DNA from: an uncultured Rhodospirillales bacterium
GTDB taxonomy: Bacteria > Pseudomonadota > Alphaproteobacteria > CACIAM-22H2
Length of the DNA: 44,288 nucleotides
Reading direction: 5' to 3'
NCBI GenBank assembly: GCA_903860935.1
Contig: CAIOSQ010000392.1
Location: 1 to 44,288, forward strand
The notes under the pieces are model-generated. The model ran no database searches and was not told the origin of the DNA. It saw only the letters and a list, made by a program, of their open reading frames with translations. A program made the translations under genes and the position numbers. This document shows positions 28,605 through 40,234 of the stretch, piece by piece; within the stretch, counting starts at the first letter, position 1; each line of letters starts with the position of its first letter.

Positions 28605-29597
28605 TCAGGCGCCCAGCTTGACGCCTCGCTCGGCGAGATACTTCACCGACCCCGGATGGAAGGGAACGGGCGAATTCGCCTGGAGCTGGTTGGCGAGCGA
28701 CAGCGCCTTGGCCTCGGCATGGACCGTGGCCCATTCCGCCGTGTTTTCGAAGATCACCTTGGTGATCCGATAGGCGACGTCCTCGGGCATCGACTCGTGA
28801 ACGACGAGGATATTCCACACATCCGCGTTGGGATTGTCCTTGTCCTGGCCTGGATAGGTGCCAGCCGGGATCGCACCTTTGGAGTAGAGGGCGCCCCATT
28901 TCGCGTTCATCGCATCGACGTGCTCGGCATGGTCGATCATCTTGATCTTGACGCCGGGCGTGGCGGCGAGATCGGTGACCGCCGCGGTCGGCAGGCCGCC
29001 GACCCAGAGATACGCGTCGATCTTGCGGTCCTTGAGCGCGTTCGTCGACTCGGCGACGCCGAGGCGCTCGCGCTTCATGTCCTTGTCCTTGTCCAGCCCC
29101 GCGGCCTCGATCAGACGGAAGCCCATGACTTCCGTGGCGCTGCCCGGCGAACCGGTCGAGACGCGCTTGCCCTTGAGGTCCTTGAAGCTGTTGATCCCGG
29201 TGCCTTCGATCGTGACCACATGCATGCGGTTCGGATAGAGGACCGCGAGGGCGCGGTTGGGCACTGGCGCACCCTTGAACTTGTCTTCGCCCTTGGCCGC
29301 ATCGAGGCTGGCATCGGCCATCGTGAAGCCGATATCCGCCCGCTTCGCACCGATCAGCTTCAGGTTGTCCACCGACCCACCAGTCACTTCGGCCGTCGCC
29401 TGCCAGCCGGGAACGTGCTTGGTCAGGAGATTGGCAAGGCCGCCACCCAGCGGATAGTAGACGCCGCCGGTGCCACCGGTGACGATGGAGAGGTTGCGGC
29501 GATCCTGCGCGAGCGCAGACGACGCCGTCATCAGCGAACCAGGCATCAGCGACAGGGCGGTTCCGCCCAGCATCAATCCACGACGCGTCGACATCAT
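28605..29597 (-). CDS. TAXI family TRAP transporter solute-binding subunit
   Basis: Signal peptide MMSTRRGLMLGGTALSLMPGSLMTASSALAQ; LSIVTGGTGGVYYPLGGGLA hallmark. Confidence 0.92.
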   Translation of the reverse strand: MMSTRRGLMLGGTALSLMPGSLMTASSALAQDRRNLSIVTGGTGGVYYPLGGGLANLLTKHVPGWQATAEVTGGSVDNLKLIGAKRADIGFTMADASLDAAKGEDKFKGAPVPNRALAVLYPNRMHVVTIEGTGINSFKDLKGKRVSTGSPGSATEVMGFRLIEAAGLDKDKDMKRERLGVAESTNALKDRKIDAYLWVGGLPTAAVTDLAATPGVKIKMIDHAEHVDAMNAKWGALYSKGAIPAGTYPGQDKDNPNADVWNILVVHESMPEDVAYRITKVIFENTAEWATVHAEAKALSLANQLQANSPVPFHPGSVKYLAERGVKLGA

Positions 29598-29789
29598 TTC
29601 GGTTCCTCCGCAAACGATCGTCCGAGGCCCCCGGACGGGCACCGCCGGGATGGCGGCGGACATTTCAGTCTGACATAGAAGGCTTCCGAAGCGCGGGCAA
29701 GGCCGGACAGTCCCCGCATGACCGGCAGCGCTTGAGCGTCGCCCGCCGAGCGCGTAGCTTCCGCGCCTCTCGGAAAGTGGAGTTGGACG

Positions 29790-30440
29790 ATGGAACTGAC
29801 CGGCGAACAGACGATCCCGGCGCCCCGCGAGCGGGTCTGGACGGCCCTCAACGACCCCGAGATCCTGAAACGCTGCATTCCCGGTTGTCAGGACATCCAG
29901 AAGCTGTCCGATACGGAACTCACCGCGAAGGTCGGGCTGGCCGTCGGCCCGGTGAAGGCGACGTTCAACGGCCGCGTCACCCTGTCCGATCTCGACCCGC
30001 CGAACGGCTACAAGATCTCCGGCGAGGGCCAGGGCGGTGTCGCCGGCTTCGGCCGCGGCAGCGCGGTGGTGCGGCTCACCGACGATCCCGCCGGGACAAA
30101 GCTGAGCTACAGCGCGGACGCGGCCGTCGGCGGCAAGCTGGCGCAGATCGGTTCGCGGCTGGTCGAAGCGACCGCGCGCAAGCTCGCCGACGAGTTCTTC
30201 ACGCGTTTTGCGGCGGAATTCCCGCCCCCGCCCCCGCCCCCTGCCGCGGCACCGCAGACTGAGCCCGTAGCCGCCCCCGCAACCACCGAGGCGCCGACCG
30301 TGGCCGCCGCCGACGCGGCCGACGCGCCCGAGCCAGCCGCCCCACCGGCCCCGGCCGCCTCGCCCCGGCTGTCGCCCGCCATCTGGATCCCGGCCCTGAT
30401 AGCCGCCGTGGCAGCCATCTACTGGTTGACGCGGGCCTGA
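29790..30440 (+). CDS. coxG: CoxG/SRPBCC family carbon monoxide dehydrogenase subunit G-like protein with Pro/Ala linker and C-terminal TM anchor
   Basis: MELTGEQTIPAPRERVWTALNDPEILKRCIPGCQ; PPPPPPP...AAP linker; C-terminal IWIPALIAAVAAIYWLTRA. Confidence 0.88.
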   Translation: MELTGEQTIPAPRERVWTALNDPEILKRCIPGCQDIQKLSDTELTAKVGLAVGPVKATFNGRVTLSDLDPPNGYKISGEGQGGVAGFGRGSAVVRLTDDPAGTKLSYSADAAVGGKLAQIGSRLVEATARKLADEFFTRFAAEFPPPPPPPAAAPQTEPVAAPATTEAPTVAAADAADAPEPAAPPAPAASPRLSPAIWIPALIAAVAAIYWLTRA

Positions 30441-30587
30441 CGCGGGTCCGCCTCTTGCCTGACCGCCGCCCGCGCGCTTGACGCAACGGCCATGGGCGAC
30501 GGAACATCATCGCAACTTCAAGGATCGGCCGCGCGGACCAGATCGTCTCCCGCGCCGCCGCCGTGTACCGGAAGGGAGTGACGTCAG

Positions 30588-31064
30588 ATGCCTCAAGTTT
30601 CCATGACCGTGAACGGGCGCCCCATCAAGGCGGACGTCGAGGGCCGCACGCTACTCGTCCAATTGCTGCGCGAGAAGCTCGGCCTCACCGGCACCCATGT
30701 CGGCTGTGACACCAGCCAGTGCGGCGCCTGCGTCGTGCATGTCGACGGCAAGTCGGCGAAGTCCTGCACGCTGCTCGCGGCGCAGCTGGACGGCGCCAAC
30801 ATCACCACGATCGAAGGCCTCGCCGGCGCGGACGGCAAGCTGCACCCGATGCAGGAGGCGTTCCGCGACAACCATGGCCTGCAATGCGGCTTCTGCACGC
30901 CGGGCATGGTCATGAGCGCGGTCGACCTCGCCAAGACCAACCCGAACGCCAGCGAGCACGAGATCCGCGAGTGGCTCGAGGGCAACATCTGCCGCTGCAC
31001 CGGCTATCACAACATCGTGAAGTCGATCCAGGCCGGCGCCGCCGCGATGCAAGCGGCCAAGTGA
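30588..31064 (+). CDS. coxS: Xanthine dehydrogenase-family (2Fe-2S)-binding small subunit
   Basis: [26 protein letters not shown] and [11 protein letters not shown]...[13 protein letters not shown]. Confidence 0.95.
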   Translation: MPQVSMTVNGRPIKADVEGRTLLVQLLREKLGLTGTHVGCDTSQCGACVVHVDGKSAKSCTLLAAQLDGANITTIEGLAGADGKLHPMQEAFRDNHGLQCGFCTPGMVMSAVDLAKTNPNASEHEIREWLEGNICRCTGYHNIVKSIQAGAAAMQAAK

Positions 31065-31085
31065 CCGCAGACAGGAGGAACGCTC

Positions 31086-33467
31086 ATGGGTGCTGACGGC
31101 ATCGGCGCCGCCGTAAGGCGCAAAGAGGATGTCCGCTTCCTGACCGGACGCGGAACCTACACCGACGACATCTCCAGGCATGGCCAGACCCATGCCTACA
31201 TCGTCCGCTCGAGCCAGCCGCACGCGGCGATCAAGCGGATCGACACGTCCAAGGCGCTGGCCGCGCCAGGCGTGGTCGCGGTCTTCACCGGCGCGGACAT
31301 GGCGGCCGACGGCGTCGGCGGCCTGCCCTGCGGGTGGCTGATCAAGAACAAGGACGGCTCGCCGATGAAGGAGCCGGCGCATCCGCCGCTCGTCGTCGAC
31401 CGCGTGCGCCATGTCGGCGATCAAGTCGCCGTCGTCATCGCCGAGACCAAGGCCCAGGCCAAGGACGCGGCCGAGCTGGTGGAGATCGATTTCGAGCCGC
31501 TGCCGGCGGTCGTCGATTCGCTCGACGCGCTCAAGGCCGCTGCGCCGCAGGTGCACGGCGACGCCGCCCCCGGCAATCTCTGTTACGACTGGGAACTCGG
31601 CGACAAGGCCGCGGTCGATGCGGCCTTCGCCAAGGCGCACAAGGTCGCGAAGATCGACCTGTTCAACAACCGCCTGATCCCGAACGCCATGGAGCCGCGC
31701 GCGGCGACAGGCGACTACGATCCGGCGAGCGGCGACTACACGCTCTACACCACGAGCCAGAACCCGCACGTCATCCGACTGCTGATGGGTGCCTTCGTTC
31801 TCCATATCCCGGAGTCGAAGCTGCGCGTCTACGCGCCGGATGTCGGCGGCGGCTTCGGATCGAAGATCTACCACTACGCCGAGGAAGCGATCGTCACCTG
31901 GGCGGCGGGCAAGTTGAAGCGCCCTGTCCGCTGGACGGCTGACCGCTCCGAGAGCTTCATGTCCGACGCGCATGGCCGTGACCATCACAGCCACGCCGAA
32001 CTCGCGCTCGACAAGGACGGCAAGTTCCTCGCCCTGCGCGTCGCCACCGTCGCGAACATGGGCGCCTATCTGTCGACCTTCGCGTCGTGCATCCCGACCT
32101 ATCTCTACGCGACGCTGCTTGCGGGCGTTTACACCACGCCGGCGATCTACGCGGAGGTGAAGGCGGTATTCACCAACACCGTGCCCGTCGACGCCTATCG
32201 TGGCGCCGGCCGACCCGAGGCGACGTTCCTGATCGAGCGACTGGTTGACATCGCGGCGAAGGAAATGGGCATGGATCGCGTCGAGATCCGTCGCCGCAAC
32301 TTCATCCCGACCGACGCCTTCCCGTACCAGACGCCGGTCGCGCTGCAGTACGACAGCGGCGACTACTTCTCCACTCTCGAGCAGGCGCAGAAGACGGCCG
32401 ACTGGACCGGCTTCGAGGCGCGCCGCGCCGAGGCGAAGAAGCGCGGCAAGCTGCGCGGCATCGGCGTGTCGACCTATCTCGAGGCATGCGGGATCGCGCC
32501 GTCGAACATCGCGGGCGCTCTCGGCGCGCGAGCCGGTCTCTACGAGGCCGCGACCGTGCGCGTACACCCGACCGGAAGCGTGACGATCCTCACCGGATCG
32601 CATAGCCACGGTCAGGGCCACGAGACGACGTTCGCGCAGGTCGTCGCCGAGACGCTGGGCATCGGCATCGACCAGATCGATGTCGTGCACGGCGACACGA
32701 ACAAGATCCCCTTCGGCATGGGCACCTACGGCTCGCGCTCGCTCGCCGTCGGCGGCACCGCGATCGTCAAGGCCCTCGACAAGGTCGTGAACAAGGCGAA
32801 GAAGATCGCGGCGCACCTGCTCGAGGCCTCGGTCAACGACATCGAGTTCAAGGACGGGAAGTTCACGGTCGTCGGTACCGACAAGTCGAAGACCTTCGGC
32901 GAGATCGCGTTGACCGCCTACGTGCCGCACAACTACCCGCTCGAGGAACTCGAGCCCGGCCTCGAGGAAAACGCGTTCTACGATCCGAAGAACTTCACCT
33001 TCCCGGGCGGCTGCCATATCGCCGAGGTGGAGATCGATCCCGATACCGGCGTCACGAAGGTGGTGAACTTCACCGCCGTCGACGATGTCGGCCGCGTGAT
33101 CAATCCCATGATCGTCGAAGGTCAGGTCCAGGGCGGCGTCGCCCAGGGCATCGGCCAAGCCCTGCTCGAGAACTGCGTCTACGACAAGAGCGGCCAGCTC
33201 ATCACCGGCTCGTACATGGACTACGCCATGCCGCGCGCCGACGATCTGCCCTCGATCGGGGTCGCGACCCACGTCACCCTCTGCACTCACAACCCCCTTG
33301 GGGTGAAGGGCTGCGGCGAGGTGGGCGCCATCGGCTCGCCGCCGGCGGTGATCAACGCGGTCGTCGACGCGCTCAAGGATCACGGCGTGACCCATATGGA
33401 CATGCCGGCCTCGCCGCAAAAGGTGTGGTCTGTCATCAACGGCGCCCGTCGCATGGCTGCCGAGTGA
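31086..33467 (+). CDS. coxL: Xanthine dehydrogenase-family molybdopterin-binding large subunit, form II CoxL-like
   Basis: [25 protein letters not shown] active-site loop (form II signature), [17 protein letters not shown]. Confidence 0.93.
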   Translation: MGADGIGAAVRRKEDVRFLTGRGTYTDDISRHGQTHAYIVRSSQPHAAIKRIDTSKALAAPGVVAVFTGADMAADGVGGLPCGWLIKNKDGSPMKEPAHPPLVVDRVRHVGDQVAVVIAETKAQAKDAAELVEIDFEPLPAVVDSLDALKAAAPQVHGDAAPGNLCYDWELGDKAAVDAAFAKAHKVAKIDLFNNRLIPNAMEPRAATGDYDPASGDYTLYTTSQNPHVIRLLMGAFVLHIPESKLRVYAPDVGGGFGSKIYHYAEEAIVTWAAGKLKRPVRWTADRSESFMSDAHGRDHHSHAELALDKDGKFLALRVATVANMGAYLSTFASCIPTYLYATLLAGVYTTPAIYAEVKAVFTNTVPVDAYRGAGRPEATFLIERLVDIAAKEMGMDRVEIRRRNFIPTDAFPYQTPVALQYDSGDYFSTLEQAQKTADWTGFEARRAEAKKRGKLRGIGVSTYLEACGIAPSNIAGALGARAGLYEAATVRVHPTGSVTILTGSHSHGQGHETTFAQVVAETLGIGIDQIDVVHGDTNKIPFGMGTYGSRSLAVGGTAIVKALDKVVNKAKKIAAHLLEASVNDIEFKDGKFTVVGTDKSKTFGEIALTAYVPHNYPLEELEPGLEENAFYDPKNFTFPGGCHIAEVEIDPDTGVTKVVNFTAVDDVGRVINPMIVEGQVQGGVAQGIGQALLENCVYDKSGQLITGSYMDYAMPRADDLPSIGVATHVTLCTHNPLGVKGCGEVGAIGSPPAVINAVVDALKDHGVTHMDMPASPQKVWSVINGARRMAAE

Positions 33468-33484
33468 GAAGGGAGTACTGACAC

Positions 33485-34279
33485 ATGTACGATTTCGCAT
33501 ACCACAAGGCGTCTTCGGTCGCCGACGCCGCCGCCAAGGCGAAGGGCAACGACGACGCCAAGTTCATGGCGGGCGGGCAGACCCTGATCCCGACCCTGAA
33601 GCAGCGCCTCGCGCGTCCCTCCGACGTGATCGACCTCGCCGCGATCGCGGACCTCAAGTCGATCGCGGCCGGCGGCGGTGCGGTGACGCTCGGCGCGATG
33701 GCGACGCATGCCTCGGTCGCGGCGTCGGCCGACGTCAAGAAGGCGATCCCCGCGCTCGCCGCCCTCGCCGAGGGGATCGGCGATCCGCAGGTGCGCAATC
33801 GCGGCACCGTCGGCGGCTCGGTCGCAAACAACGACCCGGCGGCGGATTATCCGGCGGCCGTGCTCGGGCTCGGCGCCACGATCCATACCGATCAGCGGCA
33901 GATCGCGGCCGACGATTTCTTCCTGTCGGTCTTCACCACCGCGCTCAACCCCGGCGAACTCATCACGCGCATCTCCTTCCCGGTTCCCGAGAAGGCCGCG
34001 TATGTGAAGTTCCCCTCGCCTGCCTCGCGCTACGCGATGATCGGCGTGTTCGTCGCCAAGACGGCGAAGGGCGCGCGCGTCGTCGTGACCGGCGCCGGCA
34101 ACGGCGTGATCCGGATCAAGTCGATGGAAGCTGCCCTCGACAAGGCCTGGAGCGCCGCGTCGCTCGACGGGATCGCTGTGTCGGCCTCGGCCTGCAATGG
34201 CGACATCCACGGATCGTCCGAGTACCGCGCACACCTGATCTCGGTCATGGCCAAGCGCGCCGTCGCCGCCGCCGGCTGA
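33485..34279 (+). CDS. coxM: Xanthine dehydrogenase-family FAD-binding subunit M
   Basis: [19 protein letters not shown] and [21 protein letters not shown]. Confidence 0.95.
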   Translation: MYDFAYHKASSVADAAAKAKGNDDAKFMAGGQTLIPTLKQRLARPSDVIDLAAIADLKSIAAGGGAVTLGAMATHASVAASADVKKAIPALAALAEGIGDPQVRNRGTVGGSVANNDPAADYPAAVLGLGATIHTDQRQIAADDFFLSVFTTALNPGELITRISFPVPEKAAYVKFPSPASRYAMIGVFVAKTAKGARVVVTGAGNGVIRIKSMEAALDKAWSAASLDGIAVSASACNGDIHGSSEYRAHLISVMAKRAVAAAG

Positions 34280-34302
34280 ACGCCAGCGGTCGCGGCCAGC
34301 GA

Positions 34303-34330
34303 GGGGCGCCCGGAGCAATCCGGGCGCCCC
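34303..34330. terminator. Strong 12-bp hairpin with GCAA tetraloop between convergent coxM and alpha/beta hydrolase
   Basis: GGGGCGCCCGGA-GCAA-TCCGGGCGCCCC followed by ttcgcgttt. Confidence 0.85.
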
Positions 34331-34370
34331 TTCGCGTTTCAGCCTGCTGTCAGATCACGCCGCCGACTGC

Positions 34371-35297
34371 TCAGGCTTCGGACAGGAACGAGACGACGTC
34401 GAAACCCAGCGTCGAGGCGCCCGCCAGGGCCGGCGTGAAGCCCAGCAGGATGTCGCCATGCCCGGCGCCGTCGTAGAGCCGCACCTCGACCCGGTTGCCG
34501 AGCCCGCGCAACCGCTCGGCCAGGGCAACCGCATTGCGCGCCGGAACCAGCGTGTCGCCGGTGCCGTTGGCGAGGAACATCGGCGGGGCCCCGCGCCGCG
34601 CCTTGTCGACGATCCGCGCCTCGCTGCGGCTGCGCGCATCGGGAAAGACCGGGGCGAGCCAGCGTACCGTGCCGAAATCGTGATCATAGGGCCCGGAGAT
34701 GCCGACGATCCCGGCCAGATCGCCGGCATCGAAGCCGACCGCCGCCAGATAGCTCGGCTCCAGCCCCAGAAGCGCCGCCATATGGGCGCCGGCGGAATGC
34801 CCCATCAGGAAGAGCCGAGCCGGATCACCGCCGTACCCGGCGACGACACGGCGCACGAAGGCGGTCGCCGCCGCGCAATCCTCCACGAAGCCAGGAAAGC
34901 GCACCTCCGGATAAAGCCGATAATCGGAGAGCACGGCGACGTATCCGGCTCGTGCCAGATAGGCCCCGATGAAACGGTAGGAATCCTTGCTGCCCTGCCG
35001 CCAGCTTCCGCCGTAGAAGAACACCACCACTGGCGCCAGGCGGTGCGGATCGCGATCGGTCGGCAGATAGATATCGAGGGTCTGACGCGGCGCGGCGCCG
35101 TAGGACAGATCCGCCACGCGCGCATAGCCCACATCCGGGGTCACGGCATCGATGATCTGCAGGCCGTTGCACGCCGCGAGCCCGAGCGCGAGCCCAGCCA
35201 TCGCGCCGCCCTGGATCAGGCGGCGGCGCCCCGGATCCGGTATGGCGGCGCGGCCAATCCGCCATATCGCCTTGTCGCGCCCGTGCATTATCTTCAT
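34371..35297 (-). CDS. Alpha/beta hydrolase (esterase/lipase-like), probable lipoprotein or exported
   Basis: VVFFYGGSWRQGSK, LMGHSAGAHMAAL (GxSxG), DGAGHGD; N-terminal hydrophobic stretch GLALGLAAC resembling a lipobox. Confidence 0.85.
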   Translation of the reverse strand: MKIMHGRDKAIWRIGRAAIPDPGRRRLIQGGAMAGLALGLAACNGLQIIDAVTPDVGYARVADLSYGAAPRQTLDIYLPTDRDPHRLAPVVVFFYGGSWRQGSKDSYRFIGAYLARAGYVAVLSDYRLYPEVRFPGFVEDCAAATAFVRRVVAGYGGDPARLFLMGHSAGAHMAALLGLEPSYLAAVGFDAGDLAGIVGISGPYDHDFGTVRWLAPVFPDARSRSEARIVDKARRGAPPMFLANGTGDTLVPARNAVALAERLRGLGNRVEVRLYDGAGHGDILLGFTPALAGASTLGFDVVSFLSEA

Positions 35298-35348
35298 GGC
35301 GTCACCCTCGCGCCTGTCTACGCGGCGCCCGTACGGACGGATCATGCC

Positions 35349-36262
<914 letters not shown>

Positions 36263-36266
<4 letters not shown>

Positions 36267-37534
36267 GCGACGCGCGCACGACCGCCATGGCCGAGGCCGA
36301 CGGCGGGCGCTTCGTCGCCAACGTCGTTCATTTCGCGCGCATCCTGCGCGGTGCCGGTCTGCCGATCGGCCCGGGTCGGGAGATCGAGGCCGTGCGCGCG
36401 CTGGAAGCCGTCGGTCTGGCGACGCGCGAGGATTTCTACTGGACGCTCCACGCGGTCTTCGTGAACCGGCGCGACCAGCATGAAACCTTCGACCAGGCAT
36501 TCAAGATGTTCTGGCGCGATCCCAAGCTGATCGAGCGCATGCTGTCATTCCTGCTGCCCCAGGCCCGCGGCGACGGCGAGGACAAGGCGGACGACAGGGA
36601 GAAGCTTTCCCGCCGCCTCGCCGAGGCCTTCCAGGCCGGACGCAACCACGAGCGCCAGCCGCCGCCCGAACAGCCCCAGGACGAAGAGCGCCGCATCGAT
36701 GAGGTGATGACCTGGTCCGACCGCGAGATCCTGCAGCAGAAGGATTTCGAGCAGATGTCGAACGAGGAACTGGCCCAGGCACGGCTGGCGCTCGCCCGGC
36801 TGAAGCTGCCGTTCAACGAGATGCGCACCCGCCGCTTCAAGCCGTCGCGGCGCGGCAGCCGCATCGATTTCCGCGCCACGCTCCGTCGCTGGGCACGCAG
36901 CGGCGGCAACAGCGCCGATTTCGCGCGGCGCGAGCCCCGCACGCGCGTGCCTCCGCTCGTGGTGCTCTGCGACATCTCGGGATCGATGGAACGCTACACG
37001 CGGATGTTCCTGCATTTTCTGCACGCGCTCACCAACGACCGGTCGCGGGTGCATGTCTTCCTGTTCGGAACCCGTCTCAGCAACATCACCCGCGCCCTGC
37101 GACAGAAGGATCCCGACAAGGCGATGCTCAAGGTTGCCGCCAGCGTCGAGGACTGGGCAGGCGGAACCCGGATCGGACACAGCCTCGCCGAATTCAACCT
37201 GCGCTGGGGCCGGCGCGTCCTCGGGCAGAACGCCACGGTGCTGCTGATCAGCGACGGGCTCGATCGCGACGCCGCTCTGGGGCTCCGGGAGGAGATCGAT
37301 CGCCTGTCGAAATCCTGCCGCCGGCTGATCTGGCTCAACCCCCTCTTGCGCTATGCCGGGTTCGAGCCGAAATCCTCGGGCGCGCGGGCGATGCTGCCCT
37401 ATGTCGACGATTTCCGGCCGGCGCATAATCTCGCCAGCCTCGCGGCGATCGCGGATGCGCTGTCGGCGGACGCGCCGACGACGCGCCGACGCTACGAATG
37501 GAAGAGCAGCGCCGCGCAAGAATCCCCGCGTTGA
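36263..37534 (+). CDS. VWA domain-containing CoxE-like protein
   Basis: PLVVLCDISGSMERYTRMFLHFLHAL (MIDAS DxSxS); ATGA overlap with MoxR stop. Confidence 0.92.
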
Positions 37535-37566
37535 CCGCAGACGACCGAGCAGGATGGAGCACCCCC

Positions 37567-37908
37567 ATGTCCGAGAGCCTCTCCGAGACCACGCCCCACG
37601 ACATTCTCGCCACGGCCGCGGCCTGGCGCGGCGCAGGCCGCGGCGTCGCGCTGGCAACGGTGGTCACGACCTGGGGATCGAGTCCGCGCCCCGTAGGCAG
37701 CCAACTCGTCGTCGACGACACGGGACGCTTCGCGGGATCCGTCTCCGGCGGTTGCATCGAAGGCGCGGTGATCCGCGAGGCGGTCGATGCCATCGCCACG
37801 GGCCGGCCGCGTCTGCTCGATTTCGGCGTCACGAACGAGCAAGCCTGGGAGGTCGGGCTGGCCTGCGGCGGCAAGGTCCAGGTCTTCGTCGAGAGGCTCG
37901 GGTCATGA
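37567..37908 (+). CDS. XdhC/CoxI family protein, N-terminal domain only
   Basis: LATVVTTWGSSPRPVGSQLVVDDTGRFAGSVSGGCIEGAVI. Confidence 0.9.
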   Translation: MSESLSETTPHDILATAAAWRGAGRGVALATVVTTWGSSPRPVGSQLVVDDTGRFAGSVSGGCIEGAVIREAVDAIATGRPRLLDFGVTNEQAWEVGLACGGKVQVFVERLGS

Positions 37909-38609
37909 AATCCGCTGTCTTCGACCGCCTCCAGGCGCTGCGGTCCGCCGCGACCCCGGTGGCCCTGCTCACCAATCTGCGCAGCGGCCAGCAACTGATC
38001 GTGACGGCGACGGGCAGCGAAGGCGATCTCTGCCTCGACGTGGACATGATCCACGCGGCCCAGGAAGCGATCCGCACCGACGAGAGCACCAGTTTCGAGA
38101 CGCCGGCGGGGCGCATCTTCGTGCATGTCTTCGCACCGCCGCCGCGCCTCGTGATCGTCGGTGCCGTGCATATCGCCGAACCGCTCGCGCGCATGGGTGC
38201 GCTGGCCGGCTATGGCGTGACGATCGTCGATCCGCGGCGCGCCTTCGCCGGTAGCCAGGGTTTTCGCGATGTCACCGTGTCCGGAGACTGGCCCGACGAG
38301 GCGCTCGAGGCGCTGGTGCCCGACATGCGCACCGCCATCGTCACGCTCACCCACGACCCCAAGCTCGACGATCCGGCGCTGGACACGGCGCTGAAATCCC
38401 CCGCCTTCTATATCGGCGCGCTCGGCAGCCGGAAGACCCACGCCGCGCGTCTCGGCCGCCTCGCCGCGCTGGGCCATGAACAGACGGCGCTCTCTCGCAT
38501 CCATGGCCCCGTCGGCCTCGACATCGGCGCGTTGTCGCCGGCGGAGATCGCGCTGTCGATCATGGCGCAGATCACCGCTGTCCGGCGCGGCGGAGCGACC
38601 CGGGCATGA
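37905..38609 (+). CDS. XdhC family protein, Rossmann-domain half
   Basis: LVIVGAVHIAEPLARMGALAGYGVTIVDPRRAF...FYIGALGSRKTHAARLGRL; ATGA overlap with the previous gene. Confidence 0.9.
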   Translation: MKSAVFDRLQALRSAATPVALLTNLRSGQQLIVTATGSEGDLCLDVDMIHAAQEAIRTDESTSFETPAGRIFVHVFAPPPRLVIVGAVHIAEPLARMGALAGYGVTIVDPRRAFAGSQGFRDVTVSGDWPDEALEALVPDMRTAIVTLTHDPKLDDPALDTALKSPAFYIGALGSRKTHAARLGRLAALGHEQTALSRIHGPVGLDIGALSPAEIALSIMAQITAVRRGGATRA

Positions 38610-40234
38610 TCTTCGGCGAGATGCCGCTCGACGAGGCCGAGGGCGCGATCCTCGCGCACGCGCTCTCAGGCGAGGGTTTCTCCTTTCGCAAAGGCCGGGT
38701 CCTGGACCGCACGGACCTCGCCGCGATCGCACGCAGCGGGCGCGCACGCATCGTGGCGGCGCGCCTCGAAGCCGACGACGTCGCGGAGGACGCGGCGGCG
38801 GCCGCGATCGCCCGTGCCATCGCCGGCGACAATCTTCTGGTCTCGGCCGCCTTTACCGGGCGGGCCAATCTCTACGCCACCGCATCCGGCCTCGTGGTCT
38901 ACGACCCGACGGCCCTGGACGCCGTCAACGCGGTCGACGAGGCGATCACCCTCGCGCTGCTGCCGCCGCATGCGCCGGTCACGCCACGCCAGATGGTGGC
39001 GACCGTGAAGATCATCCCCTTCGCGGTCCCGCGCCTGGCGCTTGATGCCGTGCTCGCGCGCGTCGCGTCGATGTCGCCCTTTGCCCGTGTGGCCCCCTTT
39101 CGCCCGCTGCACGCCGCGCTCGTGCAGACGAGGCTGCCCGGAACCAAGCCGGGCGTGCTCGCGAAGACCGTCGATGCGACCCGCGCCCGGCTCGCGGCGC
39201 TCGGGGGGAGCCTGGACCGCGACGTGATCGTCGCCCATGACATGACGGCCGTCGCGGACGCCCTGACCGAAGCGGCGCGCGCGGGCAGCGACCTGCTGCT
39301 CGTCCTCGGTGCGTCCGCCGTGGTCGATCGCCGCGACATCGTGCCGGCGGCGATCGAGGCCGCGGGCGGCTCGGTCGCGCATTTCGGGATGCCCGTCGAT
39401 CCTGGCAACCTGCTGCTTTTCGGCACCCTCGACGGCCGTCCGGTGATTGGCCTTCCTGGCTGCGCACGCTCGCCGAAACTGAACGGTTTCGACTGGGTCC
39501 TTCAGCGCGTCGCCGCCGGTCTGCCGATCGGCCGCGCCGACATCATGCGCATGGGAGCGGGTGGCCTTCTCAGCGAGATCCCGTCCCGCCCCTTGCCGCG
39601 ACAAAGCGCGGCGCCAGCCCCGCAGCCGCCCCGGCAGCCGCGCATCGCGGCGCTCGTGCTCGCGGCTGGCCGCTCCAGCCGGATGGCCCCGGCGAACAAG
39701 CTTCTGATCGAGGTCGATGGCGTGCCCATGGCGCGGCGTGCCGTCGACGCGGCGCTGGCCTCGCAGGCCGTCGCCACGATCGCCGTGATCGGCAACGAAG
39801 CCGCGCGCGTGCGCCAGGCTTTCGCAGGTTGCGACATCGCGATCGTCGAAAACCCCGATTTCGCCGCCGGGCTCAGTTCCTCGCTGCGCGCGGGACTGGC
39901 CAGCCTGCCGGACGACATCGACGGCGTGCTGGTCCTGCTCGGCGACATGCCGCGGATCACCGCCGCCCATCTCGACCGGCTGATCGCGGCGTTCGCGCCT
40001 GACGAGGGGCGGGCCATCTGCATTCCCACCCATCGGGCCAAGCGCGGCAACCCGATCCTCTGGGACGCGCGCTTCCTGCCGGACATGCGCACGCTGGACG
40101 GCGATCAGGGCGCGCGCGGGCTGATCGGACGCCACGCCGATCAGGTCTGCGAGGTCGAGATGCCCGACGATGCCGTCCTGCTCGACGTGGACACGCCAGG
40201 CGCGCTTGCCGCCCTGCGGGAGAAAAGCGCATGA
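38606..40234 (+). CDS. Molybdopterin-binding domain / NTP-transferase (MobA/MocA-like) fusion, probable Mo-cofactor cytidylyltransferase
   Basis: N-terminal MPT-binding region and C-terminal LVLAAGRSSRMAPANKLLIEVDGVPMARR; MCD-type enzyme genes nearby. Confidence 0.88.
   Translation: MIFGEMPLDEAEGAILAHALSGEGFSFRKGRVLDRTDLAAIARSGRARIVAARLEADDVAEDAAAAAIARAIAGDNLLVSAAFTGRANLYATASGLVVYDPTALDAVNAVDEAITLALLPPHAPVTPRQMVATVKIIPFAVPRLALDAVLARVASMSPFARVAPFRPLHAALVQTRLPGTKPGVLAKTVDATRARLAALGGSLDRDVIVAHDMTAVADALTEAARAGSDLLLVLGASAVVDRRDIVPAAIEAAGGSVAHFGMPVDPGNLLLFGTLDGRPVIGLPGCARSPKLNGFDWVLQRVAAGLPIGRADIMRMGAGGLLSEIPSRPLPRQSAAPAPQPPRQPRIAALVLAAGRSSRMAPANKLLIEVDGVPMARRAVDAALASQAVATIAVIGNEAARVRQAFAGCDIAIVENPDFAAGLSSSLRAGLASLPDDIDGVLVLLGDMPRITAAHLDRLIAAFAPDEGRAICIPTHRAKRGNPILWDARFLPDMRTLDGDQGARGLIGRHADQVCEVEMPDDAVLLDVDTPGALAALREKSA

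Noticed and set aside
30651-33500. 949-aa minus-strand ORF
   Set aside because: Antisense to coxS/coxL, whose motifs are unambiguous on the plus strand.
29790-34279. Annotating the locus as aerobic CO dehydrogenase
   Set aside because: The AYRGAGR loop and SLM order indicate form II; CO oxidation cannot be claimed from sequence.
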